DNA from: Dastarcus helophoroides
Taxonomy: Eukaryota; Arthropoda; Insecta; Coleoptera; Bothrideridae
Assembly (NCBI GenBank): GCA_028583605.1
Contig: CM053333.1
Span: forward strand, 32,242,976 to 32,306,975
Reading direction: 5' to 3'
DNA length: 64,000 bases
Shown here: piece after piece, positions 36,171-48,671 of the stretch
Layout: every line of letters starts with the position of its first letter
How positions within the stretch are numbered: the stretch's first letter is position 1
The notes under the pieces: generated by a model
What the model saw: only the letters and a program-made list of their open reading frames with translations
The model's database searches: none
Told to the model about the DNA's origin: nothing
Position numbers and translations under genes: made by a program

Positions 36171-36683
36171 AATTTAATTAACATTATTTTATAAAATACC
36201 TAAACTTAATTGAAACCGAGGGCGCTAACTTTTTAAATGTAAACTTTTATTCAAAATTTCAGCTTGTTTAAAATTTCCATTTCTTCAAAATTTATGTATT
36301 TCGAAAAATGTTCGTCGTTTCTTCAAAATTTAGATTTTAAAATTTTCGACTTCTTTCCAAATTTCGATTTGTTTTAATTTCGATCATTCGATTTGTTTTA
36401 ATTTCGACCATTTGATTTCTTTTAATTTCGACCTTTTATGAAATTTTCAAATTTTAAAAATTTCGAGCTTGTTTGAAAACCGACTTAAAAATTTCAAAAT
36501 TTCTTAATATTTTATTATTATTACTACTTGCCACCATTTCTAGCAATCCTTAGTATTTTGACATTTTTTAATTTAAACTATTTTTCAAATTTTATTTTTG
36601 CAACTTTCTTTAAAATTTCATTTTTTCCCCTACAGCACTGAACTAAACACTGTTACTTATAATTAATTTCATAAAAGATTTTA
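36171..36683. repeat. T-rich satellite-like tract
   Basis: TTTCGAC and ATTTCGATTTGTTTTAAT words, including a short tandem of GATTTGTTTTAATTTCGA at about 36365-36430. No gene. Confidence 0.7.
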
Positions 36684-36927
36684 CCCCTTTACCACATGAG
36701 CAATTAAACAAATAATTACGCGATGCGTATTCCGCTAGCAGAATTGGCATTTTCGAGCGCACTAATCTTAAATGATTTTGGCAAAAGAAGCATCGACATC
36801 ATCTATATTGAGATTCAGATCGATACTTTTGCTAATCAATTAAGATTAGTGCGCTTGAAAATGCCAGCAATGCTGGCGAAATACGTGTTCCGTAATTATT
36901 TGTTTAATTGCTGATGTGGTAAAAGGG
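36684..36927. mobile_element. Hairpin MITE, ~80-bp inverted arms
   Basis: The left arm starts CCCTTTACCACATGAGCAAT and the right arm ends in the inverse of CCCTTTTACCACATCAGCAAT. The arms stay complementary through GCGCACTAATCTTA. The loop is about 70-80 bases. It has no transposase. In the right arm, a 6-bp hairpin (GCCAGC with GCTGGC) followed by GAAA and preceded by TTGAAAAT resembles the ribozyme-like centre of family B. Confidence 0.75.
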
Positions 36928-37260
36928 ATTCAATTTATTTGATTTTTTTAATCCTTGTATTTTCTAAAATGCAGACTTTTTAAAAATTTGGGATTTTTTA
37001 AAAAACTTCGCTGCTACTTAAAATGTTAGATTTTTAAAATTTGAGTTTTCTAAATTTTCAAAGGTTCGATTTTATGATAATTTTGTCGCTTTGAAAATGT
37101 AGTTTTTCATCAGATTAAATTTTTAAAATTCGGACTTTTTTTTTCAAAATTTAGCTTTCTTCAGAATTTCTATTTGTTTCGAAATTGTCGACTTGTTTTG
37201 AAATTGTCAGCCTGTTTCAAAATTTCGACTTTTTTTTTTAAATTTCGACTTTTTTAAAAT
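36928..37260. repeat. T-rich satellite-like tract
   Basis: TTTCGAC, AAATTGTCGAC and TTTTTAAAATT words. No gene. Confidence 0.7.
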
Positions 37261-38690
37261 TTGTACTTTTTTGGATTCTCTTTTAACTTTCTTTTTTTCG
37301 ACAATACACTAAATTATCGTGTTTTTGGAAAGATTGAAATTTTTTCCTGCTTTTCATTTTATTTCCAAATTTACACTTCTGAAAATTTTAACATGTTTTT
37401 TTTTAATTTTTAATTCTTTAAAAAATTCGATTCTTTGAAATTTCAAATGGACGTTTTTAATAGGTGCTATATTTTTTCAAAATTTCAGGTCATGTCAAAA
37501 AGTCCTATCTAGTATCTCCCTGAAAATGATAGCTTGGCTATCGAAACGCGTTAGAGCAACCTTTCTTGTGTTTTTTAATTTTACTTGGTTTCAGGGGACA
37601 AGATTTGTATTTCAATTTTTAAAAAGTCCTGCTTTTTTTGAAAACGTCAAGTTTTTTGTAAGGTGTACTTGTTTTAATTTCACCTTTACAAAATTCAACT
37701 TCTTTCCAAATTTCTAAATATTTTGAGTTTAAAATTTGTTCTTTTTTGGATTCTCTTTTAACTTTCTTTTTTTTTCGATAATACAATAAATTATCGTGTT
37801 TTTAGAAAGATTGAAGTTGTTTCCAAGTTTTCATTTTATTTCAAAATTTACACTTCTGAAAATTTTAACTTTTTTAAAGTTTTTAATTCTTTAAAAAATT
37901 CGATTCTTTAAAATTTCAAATGCTTCTTTTTAATAAGTTCTAAGTTTTTTTTTTAAATTTCTGGTCTTTTTAAAAAGTCCTGTCTAGTATCTCTCTGAAG
38001 ATGATAGCTTGGCTATGGAAACGCGTTAGAGCAACCTTTGTTGGGTTTTTAATTTTTCTTGGTTTCAGGGAACAAGATTTGTATTTCAATTTTTAAAAAG
38101 TCCTGCTTTTTTTGAAAACGTCAAGTTTTTTATAACGGTTACTTGTTTTAATTTCACCTTTACAAAATTCAACTTTTTTTCAAATTTCTAACAATTTTGA
38201 GTTTAAAATTTGTTCTTTTTTGGATTCTCTTTTAACTTTCTTTTTTTTTTCGATAATACAATAAATTATCGTGTTTTTAGAAAGATTGAAGTTGTTTCCA
38301 AGTTTTCATTTTATTTCAAAATTTACACTTCTGAAAATTTTAACTTTTTTTAAAATTCCTAATTCTTTAAAAAATTTGATTCTTTAAAATTTCAAATGGA
38401 CCTTTTTAATAAGTTCTACATTTTTTTCAAAATTCCTGGTCTTTTTAAAAAGTCATATCTAGTATCTCTTTGAAGATGATAGCTTGGCTATCGAAACGCG
38501 TTAGAGCAACCTTTGTTGTGTTTTTAATCTTTCTTGGTTTCAGGGGATAAGGTTTGTATTCCAATTTTTAAAAAGTCCTTCTTTTTTGAAAACGTCAAGT
38601 TTTTTGTAAGATATTTTAATTTCACCTTTACAAAATTCAACTTCTTTCCAAATTTCTAAAAATTTTGACCTTTTGATGTTGCGATTTCTT
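37261..38690 (+). repeat. Three ~475-bp tandem units, each with a family B half copy
   Basis: The anchor TTGGATTCTCTTTTAACTTTC occurs at 37271, 37746 and 38220 (spacings 475 and 474). Each unit then has an AATTATCGTGTTTTT block, a T-rich stretch, and a plus-strand family B half copy (37509-37620, 37985-38095, 38459-38570) with the ribozyme-like centre and TTTCAGGGGACAAG or a variant. So a composite of satellite plus mobile repeat was amplified together. Confidence 0.85.
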
Positions 38691-39520
38691 TCAATTTTAC
38701 AAATTTTTAAATTTCCATAATTTTTTGAAAAATATGGAGCTTTCTGAAAAATTTTAACTTAAAAGTTTCGACATTTTATGAATATTTTATAGTTATTATC
38801 TATTACTATTATTTTTAAAAATATCTACCGTGCTTTAGAATTTTGGAGTTTTTTGAATTTTCAACCATTTTTCAATATTTCTTTTGCAAGCTTCAATTTT
38901 TTTCATTTCGGTTTTCTTCAAAATTTCAATTTTTCTTGAAAATTCTTTTTAAATTTCGGATTTTTTAAAAACTTCGCTGTTCCTTTAAATTTTAAATTTT
39001 CAACATTTCAACTTGTTCCAAATTTTGACATTTTTGAAAATCCTAATTTTTTGATATCATGATTTCTTTTAGTTTCATCCTTTTTTAAATTTTTTACAAA
39101 CTTTCAACTTTTTTTGAATCTATTGACTTGAAAATTTGGAAATTTTCTGTAAATTTTATTATTATTATTATTATTATTATTGGAAGATATCTACCATGCT
39201 TTAGGATTGCGACATTCTTTTTAATTTTAACGATTATTCAAAGAAGGTTGTATATTTTTGATTTCGGCTTTCTTCAAAACTTCAATTTTTCTTGAAAATT
39301 CTTTTTAAATTTCGGATTTTTTAAAAACTTTGCTATTCCTTTAAATTTTAAATTTTCAACATTTCGACTCGTTCCAAATTTCGACAGGTTTTATATTTTT
39401 GATTTCGGCTTTCTACAAAATTTCAATTTCTCTTGAAAATTCTTTTTAAATATCGGATTTTTTAAAAACTTCGCTGTTCCTTCAAATTTTAGATTTTCAA
39501 CATTTCGACTTGTTTTAAAT
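38691..39520. repeat. T-rich satellite with a duplicated block
   Basis: TTTCGGATTTTTTAAAAACTT with following TTTAAATTTTCAACATTTCGAC occurs near 38954, 39311 and 39453. A short ATT triplet repeat is at 39158-39180. Confidence 0.75.
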
Positions 39521-39721
39521 TTTTTTTAAAATTTTTTTTTTTTTTGGGGCCTTTTTTTTTTTTTAAATTTTAAAAATTTTTTTTAAGGGGGAAAAAATTT
39601 TTTTTCCCAAAAAAAAAAATTCCCCTTTTTTTTTTTTTTTTAAATTTTTTTTTTTTTTAAAATTTTTTTTTTTTTTTAAAAATTTTTTTTTGTTTCCCCT
39701 TTTTTTTTTTTTAAAATTTTT

Positions 39722-39752
<31 letters not shown>

Positions 39753-40199
39753 CCTTTTTTTTTTTTTAAAAAAACCCCTTTTTGTTTAAATTTGTTTTTT
39801 GGTTTTTTTTTTTTATTTTTTTTTTGGGGCCCCTTTTTTTTTTTTTTTTTCCGCCTTTTTTTTTTTTTTTTTTTTAAAAAAATTTTTTCCCCTTTTTAAA
39901 TTTTTTTTATTTTTTTTTTTTTTTTAAATTTTTTTTAAAAATTTTTGCCCCCCCAAAAAAATTTTAAAAAAAAAAAAGGGTTTTTAAACCTTTTAAAAAA
40001 GGCTTTTTAAAAAATTTTTTTTTTTAAAAAAAAATTTTTTCCTTTTTTAAAAATTTTTTTTTTAATTTTTTTAAAAATTTTTTTTTTTTTTTTTTTTCCC
40101 CCTTTTTTTTTTTTTTTGGGGCCCCCCCCAAAAAAAAAAAAAAACCCCCCTTTTAAATTTTTCCCTTGGGTTTTTAATTTTAAAATTTTTTTTTTTTTG
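39521..40199. repeat. Homopolymer-expanded block, probable sequence artefact
   Basis: Almost every base sits in a run of two to fifteen identical bases (T-runs, A-runs, GGGG, CCCCCC), unlike any other part of the window. It starts inside ordinary T-rich satellite and stops abruptly at about 40200. Poly-Phe and poly-Lys frames here are meaningless. Most likely a base-calling or consensus failure, though a real low-complexity tract is possible. Confidence 0.7.
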
Positions 40200-40350
40200 G
40201 GTTGGAAAACTGACGAGATCTAATAGGGTCGAAACAGTTTTTTTTCGTTTTTTTCCCAAAATCCCGAATCTGATAAAGTTTAAACCCAATTGGTTTGTGC
40301 ATTAGAATCTTGTCTTCTGGGATCTTCCTAAAGAGCAACCGTTTTGCTAG
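40200..40350 (+). mobile_element. Family A (retrozyme-like) fragment
   Basis: Reverse-complement relative of 3660-3800. It has CTGACGA at 40210-40216, a stem II of GATCT with GGGTC (wobble pairs), GAAAC, then a T-rich break. CCCGAATCTGATAAAGTTTAAA, GTGCATTAGAATCTTG and CTTCTGGGATC align with the family A unit. The stem III/stem I side is disrupted, so the ribozyme is not intact. Confidence 0.65.
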
Positions 40351-42224
40351 ACGTTTGTGTTTCAGGAGATGTAACCCATATTTTGTTCTTGATCAGAAAA
40401 ACACAGCGAGGCTGCAGACTCCTTCTCCATCATGAGTCTGCTGTCTCCTGCTTCGTTTCTGTTACATACAAACTATTTACCTCACAGATATACGATAACG
40501 TAAAAAAGAAAACTATCATCATGGATGTAGCGATACAAATCACAGATAAATCGAAGCAGCAAACATATTTTCTTCCGATTGTATCTCTTAACAACCAACT
40601 TATTAAACAATCAGAAAATGCCCCAAAAACTAAAATTTATTTTTTTCGAAATTTCCCACACGTGCTTTATTTGCACTAATTGTCAATAAAAAAGATCGAT
40701 TTTTGCTAACATCGACGATGTTGCTACCGCCACTCATGTAATAATGTCAGATCTCGATCGTTCGATGTTTCGTCATCGTCATCATCGACGTTTAGTGAAC
40801 ATCGCCTATCCCTATAAGCGATATGATTTGTTCTTGGGCAAGCACGTGGCATATATCGGTGAAATTAATTTGAAATACAGTCATCGGAGGTGGAGGTTGG
40901 TTTTAAAGGCAATAACCGTTATTTTCGGCAGTTCGGTTCCAGCTCGAATGTTTTTCTTATAATCGATTTTAATGCCAGAAATCCAATCGAGAAGTTGGAA
41001 AAATGGCAGCAAATATGCTGAAATAACACGATTACGTGGAAAAGCAGCAAGACCATATTATATTTTCCTGAATGTAGAAATTGAAAGCAGCTGTACTGAA
41101 ATGGAATTTAATACTTTAAACAATTTTTATCTCAAGAATTTTAGGGCGTGGGCATTTAAAATACGTTTTACTCTGACACGTAGATTGAATAAAGAGGACT
41201 TTCGGAATTAGCTTTTCTGACGAGGATTGGAATGTTCAGCTCAGTTAATATAAAATGGAATTGCTTGTAATTTCTATTTTTCTGTCAAGATGTCATTAAC
41301 TTGTAAACGACATCGTACAACTCCAATTTCTGACATAAATATAATTGAGATGGTAGAAAAACTAAACATTTCAAATTACAGTCATGATCACGATGACTAA
41401 ATTGGGAAAACTCTGTTACAAATGTCAGGTAATTTACCGTAAATTCTTTTAGAAGTCTTTTAAAACAGTTATATCCCTTGAATAAACCAAGAGAAGTCGA
41501 TGAACTGCAAGTACAATGTCAATTGCTCTCGCATTAGCGCCTCTATAGTATAGCGGCAAATCCAAAAAAGGTTCGACATTTTCTAAAGATGCAATTGTTT
41601 TCAAGTCAGCTTGGTGCGGCATTCAAACCTTCGTTAAGCTGATTAGCACCTTGCAGACCACGAGATGTAAACTCGAGTTTGCATGCAACGCCAGAAACGA
41701 ATAATTCTTTCAACAGAATTCGGTATTCAGTACTGTAAAATTCCTAAATTCTGACTGAAACTATTTCGCACATCCAATCAAGATTATATAACCTAAAATA
41801 GTCATTTATACGACGAAAAGCAATTCTCGTTTCGAGCAAACATCAACAATAAAAAGAAAATAAAAGAACCAATTCCATTTTGTTTAAGATGTCCAGTTGT
41901 TATAATTTTTATGTTATTTGCTAATTTAGATGTTTTTCGGGATATTCCCAGACTGTAATAGGAATTGTTGGTTAATTTAACTGTATTGACAAACAGAGAA
42001 ATAAACTAAGTAACCAGTTTATCTGGTCTTATTGGAGAAGTTCGTTTTATCTGCGAACTTACTCAGTTTATTGAATCATATAAGAAGTGGTATTACCAAA
42101 AGTTTTACTGGGCTATCACTTGGCATTTTTACTGCAATATTCAGCGGCGGTAGTAAATTATAATAAGCTTTGTGACCAACATCAAATTTTAAAACTTAAT
42201 CTTTAGAATTACTAGGTTTTTTAT
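40351..42224. other. Unique-looking non-coding block
   Basis: Balanced sequence. Short plus frames (40344-40679, 40744-40962, 40972-41211) have no recognisable domain. CATCGCCTATCCCTA near 40801-40815 looks like the end of a hAT-type element with terminus TAGGGAT, unpaired. Nothing else can be supported. Confidence 0.45.
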
Positions 42225-42430
42225 TAACATTTTTACGGCACGTTTTGAAAAAATATTACACACTTATAGTTAAAAAAATTATAAAAAACGAAAACTAGTA
42301 GTAAAAATCTTGACACAACTATTAAAAAAAAATCGATAAGTCATCTCATGAAATGTAGAAAATAAATAGGTTAAGTTTTTTTTTTATTTTTCACGTGAAA
42401 TTTATTAAGTTAACATTTGGAGGATAACGT
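42225..42430 (+). repeat. Dispersed repeat family C, diverged copy
   Basis: Shares the order GTAAAAATCTTGACA-like, GTCATCTCATGAAATGTAGAA and AATAGGTTAAG plus T-run with the copies at 7115 and 17641. Confidence 0.45.
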
Positions 42431-43729
42431 TGACATTTCTAGACATCTTTTTTTAAATAAATTTCAAAAAGAAACAGAAATTGAAAGTTTAAATTGGAAA
42501 TTTCAAGAAAGAAGTTAATTGGGAAACAATTTTTTAGTAATATCGAATTTTTTCAAGAGTGTTTAATTTTTTCTCAAAATTTCAAATCATATTTCAAGTT
42601 ATTTTTTTCCAAATTTCTTTCACAACAAACTACCTAAGGCAGTTAAGAGTGCGTAGGTAGAGAATTTTAAAAGAAACTTCCGCAGTTTATTTTTGTAATA
42701 CTCGCCAATTGATAATATTAAGTGATGGCTTCACGTATAAATCTCATCACGATGATGCTCAATGAATAATCTCGTTTATGTGCGGGCATGCAATAAAATT
42801 CATTAGCAGGACAACACACCATGTATACATCATGTATCGATTAACATATTTTTCACAGCTGGAAAGAACGCGAAATCAGAATAAATTACCTTGTATGTAC
42901 CTAACCACGTTTGAATAAAAATTGGGCTCCCGGGAGAAGATCGAATGCTGCATCAGTATTGATGTGTTTGCCTGAAGGCAAGACAAAACAACAAGAATAC
43001 TCAATAGGTAACATTTCCGAAAATCGAACTAGCAAAAATCCACATTTGGAGTAATGTTGTATTTGCGTGATAACTATGATTGGTTACTTTTTCAGTAAAA
43101 CTGATTGAACTATTTATGTAAATGTACACAAGCAATTGAAGTTGATAATATTGGTAATTGCACAGTTTCGGCGCAAGTTTGCTGTCGAATCACTGGTTAT
43201 TGACAATTACTATTTAGTGGGAAACCATAAATGGTTTACATTTACAAGCGATAAATTTCTTTGCCCTTTGGCTAACGTTGAAACGCAATTAGAACTTCAT
43301 TAATGTTGGAAGCGAATCACCTTTTCCCCTGTTACAATAAACGAAATGTCTACTTATTTTAATTGAAGAACAATTAAAAAATCGAACTGTTTTTCAAGTT
43401 TAGCAAGAGCCCTTTTTTTTTATTCGATTTCAACTGATCAAGAGCTACAGAATCACTTGAGTTAATGACATTTTAAGACAAATATTGAAAATCAAACTTA
43501 AATTCGAAATGTCCTTGAGATTTATATTAATTTTATGTCAAAGCTAGGTACTTTGATGTCAAAGTAAGCTACTACTACCATAACCTAAACCATGCATGAG
43601 CAACATAATATCATATTAAAAATTAATTTAATTGAAACAATGCTTCATCTTAGTGATTTTTATTATTACAAATTATTTTTTATAACATCCCTGACTTTTA
43701 CAACCAATAAATTATTGTTGTATTTTTAT
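42431..43729. other. Unique-looking non-coding block
   Basis: AT-rich at the left edge, then unique sequence. No open frame of 60 codons or more, RNA gene or known repeat is recognised. Confidence 0.5.
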
Positions 43730-44901
43730 AGATTTAATTTGTTTAAATTTAATTAATCTTGAAAAAGTCGAATTTCGAATTTTATTGAAAATGTCGACTT
43801 TTTATCAAAATTGATTTTTAAATGTCGAATGTTTTCAAAATTTCAATTTTTTTTATTAAGTTTGACTTTCTAAACTTTAATTTGTTACTCAAAATTTCGA
43901 TACTTTCGAAAATTTAGGCATTATAAAATTTTACCTTTTTCAAAACTTCTTTTTATTTTAATTTTGATTTTTTCTTAAAATTTCACTCTTTTTTCTCAAA
44001 ATTTTAACTTTTTTTGAAGATCTTCACCTTTTTAAAATTTCGAATTTTTTACTTCGTGTTTTTTTTTAATTCGACTTTTAGTTAGTAGTGTAGCTGTGAC
44101 TTTTCAAAACTAATTAATTTTTTTTAAAAATTTTAATTTTTCTCGAAATTCCAATTCCAAGTATTGAAAATTCCGATCTATTTTAAACGAAACTTTTAAA
44201 AAGACCAAAAAAAAAGTTATGCTTTTCAAATCTGTGATTTTTTGAAAATTTTCACCTTTTTGTTCAAAAATTTCGGCTTTCTCAAAATTTAATTAAGTAT
44301 TTCGTACTCTTTTATGTCGAAATTTCGATTTTTTTTATACTTCAACTTTTTTGAATAAAGCAACGACTTCTCCTGAAGATTTAAACTTTTTTTTTAAAGT
44401 TCCACTTTGAAAATGTTGGCTATTACTTAAGTAGCTGCAAATATACTTTATTTGCAAATTTCTAATATTCTAAAAATTTTGACTTTTTAAAAAAATTTCG
44501 ACTTTAATGTTAATTTCGACTTTTTTGAAAAACTGGGCTTTTGCTGATTTGAACTTTTTTTTGAAAAGTTTTACTTTTTTGAAAATGTTGAGTATTTCTC
44601 AAAAAATTACAAACATATTTTTTTAAATCTCCAATTGAAATACAAATCTTGATGAATCCTGATGGGTTGTATGGACTTTTTTTAAAAAACTGAATTTTTT
44701 ATGAAAATTTCGACATTTCAAAATTTAGACTTTTTTTGAATTTCCGAAGTTCCTCAAAATTTTAAGTTATTTTTCAAAATTTTGACTATTTTAAAAATTT
44801 TGACTGATTCGTTTATTTTTCAAAATTCCAAAATTTTGTATTAAACCAAATTTTATTTTTATAAATTTTAGTTTTTTCCGAAATTTGAACTTTTAAAAAA
44901 A
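43730..44901. repeat. T-rich satellite-like tract
   Basis: TTTCGACTTTTT words throughout, with no higher-order period obvious by eye. Confidence 0.75.
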
Positions 44902-45134
44902 ATGAAATACAGAACTTGTCCCCCGAAACCAAGAAAGATTAAAAAACACAACCAAGGTTGCTCTAACGCGTTTCGACAGCCAAGCTAACATCTTCAGAAA
45001 GATACTTGATAGCTTAGCTGTTGAAACGCGTTAGAGCAACCTTTGTTATGTTTTTTAATCTCTCTTGGTTTCAGGGGACAAGCCTTGTATTTCAATTTTT
45101 GAAGATAACCAAGGACCAGTCCTTTCCACCAAAA
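44902..45134. repeat. Fold-back family B, full copy
   Basis: GAAATACAGAACTTGTCC start, GACAGCCAAGCTAACATCTT (minus centre), an abbreviated plus centre (TGATAGCTTAGCTGTTGAAAC), and CCAAGGACCAGTCCTTTCCACC end. Confidence 0.85.
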
Positions 45135-46085
45135 TTTCCAATGTTCTCAAAATGTTGACTTTTTAAAAAAATTCCGCCTTTTTTGCAAATTTAGAAAATA
45201 AAATTAACACTTTTTTATAATGTTAAGTCTTTTCATGAAATTCTAACTGAAAATGTGCGCTTTTTTCAAAATATTAACTTTCTTATTTTCGAATTTTTCT
45301 ACAAATTCGATTTTTTGTAAACTTAATTGTTTTTTGAAAAATTACTTTGTTGAAAATTTCAACTGTTCACTTGAAAAATTCTCGACTGTTCAAAATATCA
45401 ATTTTTTCTCAAAAAGTTACTAAATACCTTTTTTTAAAAACATTTTACCTAAAATCTCGACATTTTGGAAATTAAGACCAAAAAAATTGAAACAATCCAA
45501 AATTTCGGCTTCTTTTTAAAATTCTGACTTAAAAGTATGACCAAAATTTAAATTATCTAGAAAATCTTGACTTTAAAAGTTTACAATTTTGTTCGATTAC
45601 TTATGGTAAAAAGTTCGATTTTTTTTAAAAATTTTTCTAAAATCTACTTTTTTCGTGACTTTTTAAAAATGTCCAAGTTTTTGTAAAATTCGACTTCTTC
45701 TGGAATTTTCGATTATCTTTAAACATATTGATTTAAAAAATTTGAATTTTTTTGAAAATTTCACTTCTTTTCGTAAAATTAGCCTTTTTGTCGAAAATTC
45801 GACTTTTTCTCCAAATTTCAATTTTTTCTCCTAATTTTATTTTTCTCAAAATAACGATTTCTTTGTAATTTTCAACTTTAAAAAAAATCTGCTTTTGTTG
45901 AAAATTTGAATTTTTGAAAAAAAGTTCACTTTTTTAATTTCAATTTGTTATTGAGAATTTCGACTTTTTTGATAATTTAGATCAGAAGTAGTCAACCTTT
46001 TTTTGTATAACGACCGCCTTTGTAAAATGTTGGCCCACCGGGTTTTTTGTTGTAAATACCATAACAAATTTTTGAAGACTAAAAA
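45135..46085. repeat. T-rich satellite-like tract with a possible hAT end
   Basis: TTTCGAC words fill most of it. CAGAAGTAGTCAACCTTTTT at about 45983-46002 resembles a hAT terminus, followed by ACGACCGCC and GGCCCACCGGG. No partner end was found. Confidence 0.55.
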
Positions 46086-46600
46086 AGTTTTATATTCCAA
46101 TTCAAAAAATTTAAAATTCAAAAAATTCAAAATTAGAAACTGAAAGTTCTTAATTCAAAAATTCGAAATTGAAAAATTCGAAATTTAAATTCCAAATTTC
46201 AAATTCGAAATTCAAAATTCAAAATTCAAAATCCAAAAATTCGAAATTTAAAAATTTGAAATTTAAAAATTTGAAATTTAAAAATTTGAAATTTAAAAAT
46301 TTGAAATTTAAAAATTCTCATTCAAAAATTCGAAATTCGAATTTCGACATTCAAATTCAAAATTCAAAATTCGAAATTCAAAAATCGAAATTCGAAATTC
46401 TAAATTCGAAATTCGAAATTCGAAATTCGACATTCGAAATTCGAAATTCGAAATTCAAAATTCAAAATTTAGAATTCAAATTTCAAATTTCAAGTTTAAA
46501 AATTCGAAACTAAAAAATTCGAATCTCAAAAATTGGAATTTCGACATTCGAAATTCGAAACTTAAAATTCAAAGTCAAAAATGAAAAATTCGAAATTTTC
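46086..46600. repeat. AAATTCGAAATTC simple tandem repeat
   Basis: About 500 bases of AAATTCGAAATTC and AAATTTGAAATTTAAAAATT words at near 8-16 base spacing. Five nearly perfect 16-base units lie at about 46230-46312. The plus frame at 46169-46513 is an artefact of this repeat. Confidence 0.9.
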
Positions 46601-46615
46601 GTTATTCAAAATTTT

Positions 46616-48535
46616 GACTTTTTCTCATGTTGTCGACTTTTTGATTTGAAATCTCAATTTATTTTGAATTTTTGACTTTATTAAAAATTTAGAATGTTTT
46701 TTCGAAATTTGTTTTTTTTAAATTTGATTTTCCTTTCAATTTAGATCTTTTTCTCAACATTTTGACTACATTTTAAAAAAAGTCAATTTTTTTGAGATTT
46801 CAACTTTTTGTGGAAGTTTCGCCTTTTTTGAAATATTGACTCAAAAATTTCGACCTATTTAAAAATTTGGACATTTCTTAGAAAATTCGATTCTCTCGAA
46901 ATTTCAATTTTATCTCAAAATTTTAACTCTTAAATTGTTTTTTTTTTTGAAAATTTCTACCTGTTTAAAAATTTGACACTTTTTTAAAAATGTTGACTTT
47001 CCACAATTTTGACTTGAAAGTTTTGACGTTTTTTCAACTTTTTCGGGAAATTCTGAATTCGTTTAAAAAATTTGAATTTTTAAAAGTATGGACTTATTTT
47101 CAAATTTAGAATTTTTTGAAAATTTAACTTCTTCAGGAATTTTACCTATTTTAAAAAATTTGATTTTTTAATAATCAGGACTCTTTCCGAAATTTAATTT
47201 TGATGATATCGACTTTCTCGAAAAGTTAAATGTATATAAAAATTTTGACTTTTTCTCATATGATCGACTTTTTTGATTTGAAATCTCAATTTATTTTAAA
47301 ATTTTGACTTTATTAAAAATTTAGAATGTTTTTTCGAAATTTGTTGTAAATATTATGTTGAAAATATCGATTTTTTTAAAAATTTGATCTTTCTTTCAAT
47401 TTAGATCTTTCTCTCAACATTTTGACTATTTAAAAAGAGTCAAACTTTTCAAGATTTTAACTTTTTGTGGAAGTTTCGCCTTTTTTGAAATATTGACTCA
47501 AAAATTTCGACCTATTTAAAAATTTGGACATTTCTTAGAAAATTCGATTTTCTCTAAATTTCAATTTTATCTCAAAATTTTAACTTTTAATTGCTTTTTT
47601 TTTTAAATTTCTACCTGTTTAAAAATTTGAAACTTTTTTGAAAATTTGGACTTTCCACAATTTTGACTTGAAAGTTTGGACGTTTTTTCAACTTTTTCGG
47701 GAAATTCTGAATTCGTTTAAAAAATTTGAATTTTTAAAAGTTTGGACTTATTTTCAAATTTAGAATTTTTTGAAAATTTTTTTGCGAATTTCAACTATTT
47801 TTAGAAATTCTGATTTTTTAATAATTAGGACTCTTTCCGAAATTTAATTTTGAAGATATCGACTTTCTCGAAAAGTAAAATTTATATTAAAATGTTTATT
47901 TTTTCACATATGGTCGACTTTTTTGATTTGAAATATCAATTTATTTTAAAATTTTGACTTTATTAAAAATTTAGAATGTTTTTTCGAAATTTGTTGTAAA
48001 TATTATGTTGAAAATATCGATTTTTTTAAAAATTTGATCTTTTCTACAATTTAGATCTTTCTCCCAACATTTTGACTATATTTTAAAAAAGTCAATTTTT
48101 TCGAGATTTTAACTTTTTGTGGAAATTTCGCCTTTTTTGAAATATTAACTCAAAAATTTCGATCTATTTAAAAATTTGGGCATTTCTTAGAAAATTCGAT
48201 TTTTTCGAAATTTCAATTTTATCTCAAAATTTTAACTTTTAATTTTTTTTTTTGGAAAATTTCTACCTGTCTAAAAATTGAACACTTTGTAAATTTGGAC
48301 TTTCCACAATTTTGACTTGAAAGTTTTGACGTTTTTTCAACTCTTTCGGGAAATTCTGAATTCGTTTAAAAAATTTGAATTTTTAAAAGTTTAGACAAAT
48401 TTTGAAAATTTTAGCTTCTTTCGGAATTTCAACCATTTTTAGAAATTCTGATTTTTTAATAATTAGGACTCTTTCCGAAATTTAATTTTGAAGATATCGA
48501 CTTTCTCGAAAAGTAAAATTTATATTAAAATTTAG
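46616..48535. repeat. Three ~640-bp tandem units of T-rich satellite
   Basis: The anchor GATTTGAAATCTCAATTTATTTT occurs at 46643, 47275 and 47925 (spacings 632 and 650). The units align closely throughout, for example GTGGAAGTTTCGCCTTTTTTG, CACAATTTTGACTTGAAAG and TTTCGGGAAATTCTGAATTC recur in each. This is higher-order amplification of the short repeat. Confidence 0.88.
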
Positions 48536-48671
48536 ACTTTTTTAAATGTTACAGTTTCAAAGAAAATCCCAAGAAAAAAGTGTATTCTTGCTTAAGGTCC
48601 ATTTTGAGATTAAAAAGATTTTTTTAATAACATAAACTTTGAGTTTCATCTTAGAGTTTTTGTTGTATTAA

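Noticed and set aside
39690..40289. Poly-Phe and Lys-rich frames
   Set aside because: Fall in the homopolymer-expanded block and have no biological meaning.
40344..41211. Cluster of three plus frames of 72-111 codons
   Set aside because: No recognisable domain, different frames, no splice signals I could support. Kept as unique sequence.
41540..41580. tRNA-like A box (TAGTATAGCGG) followed by GGTTCGA
   Set aside because: The two boxes are too close, the B box lacks its CC, and no acceptor or anticodon stem forms.
46169..46513. 114-codon plus frame
   Set aside because: Direct product of the AAATTCGAAATTC simple repeat.
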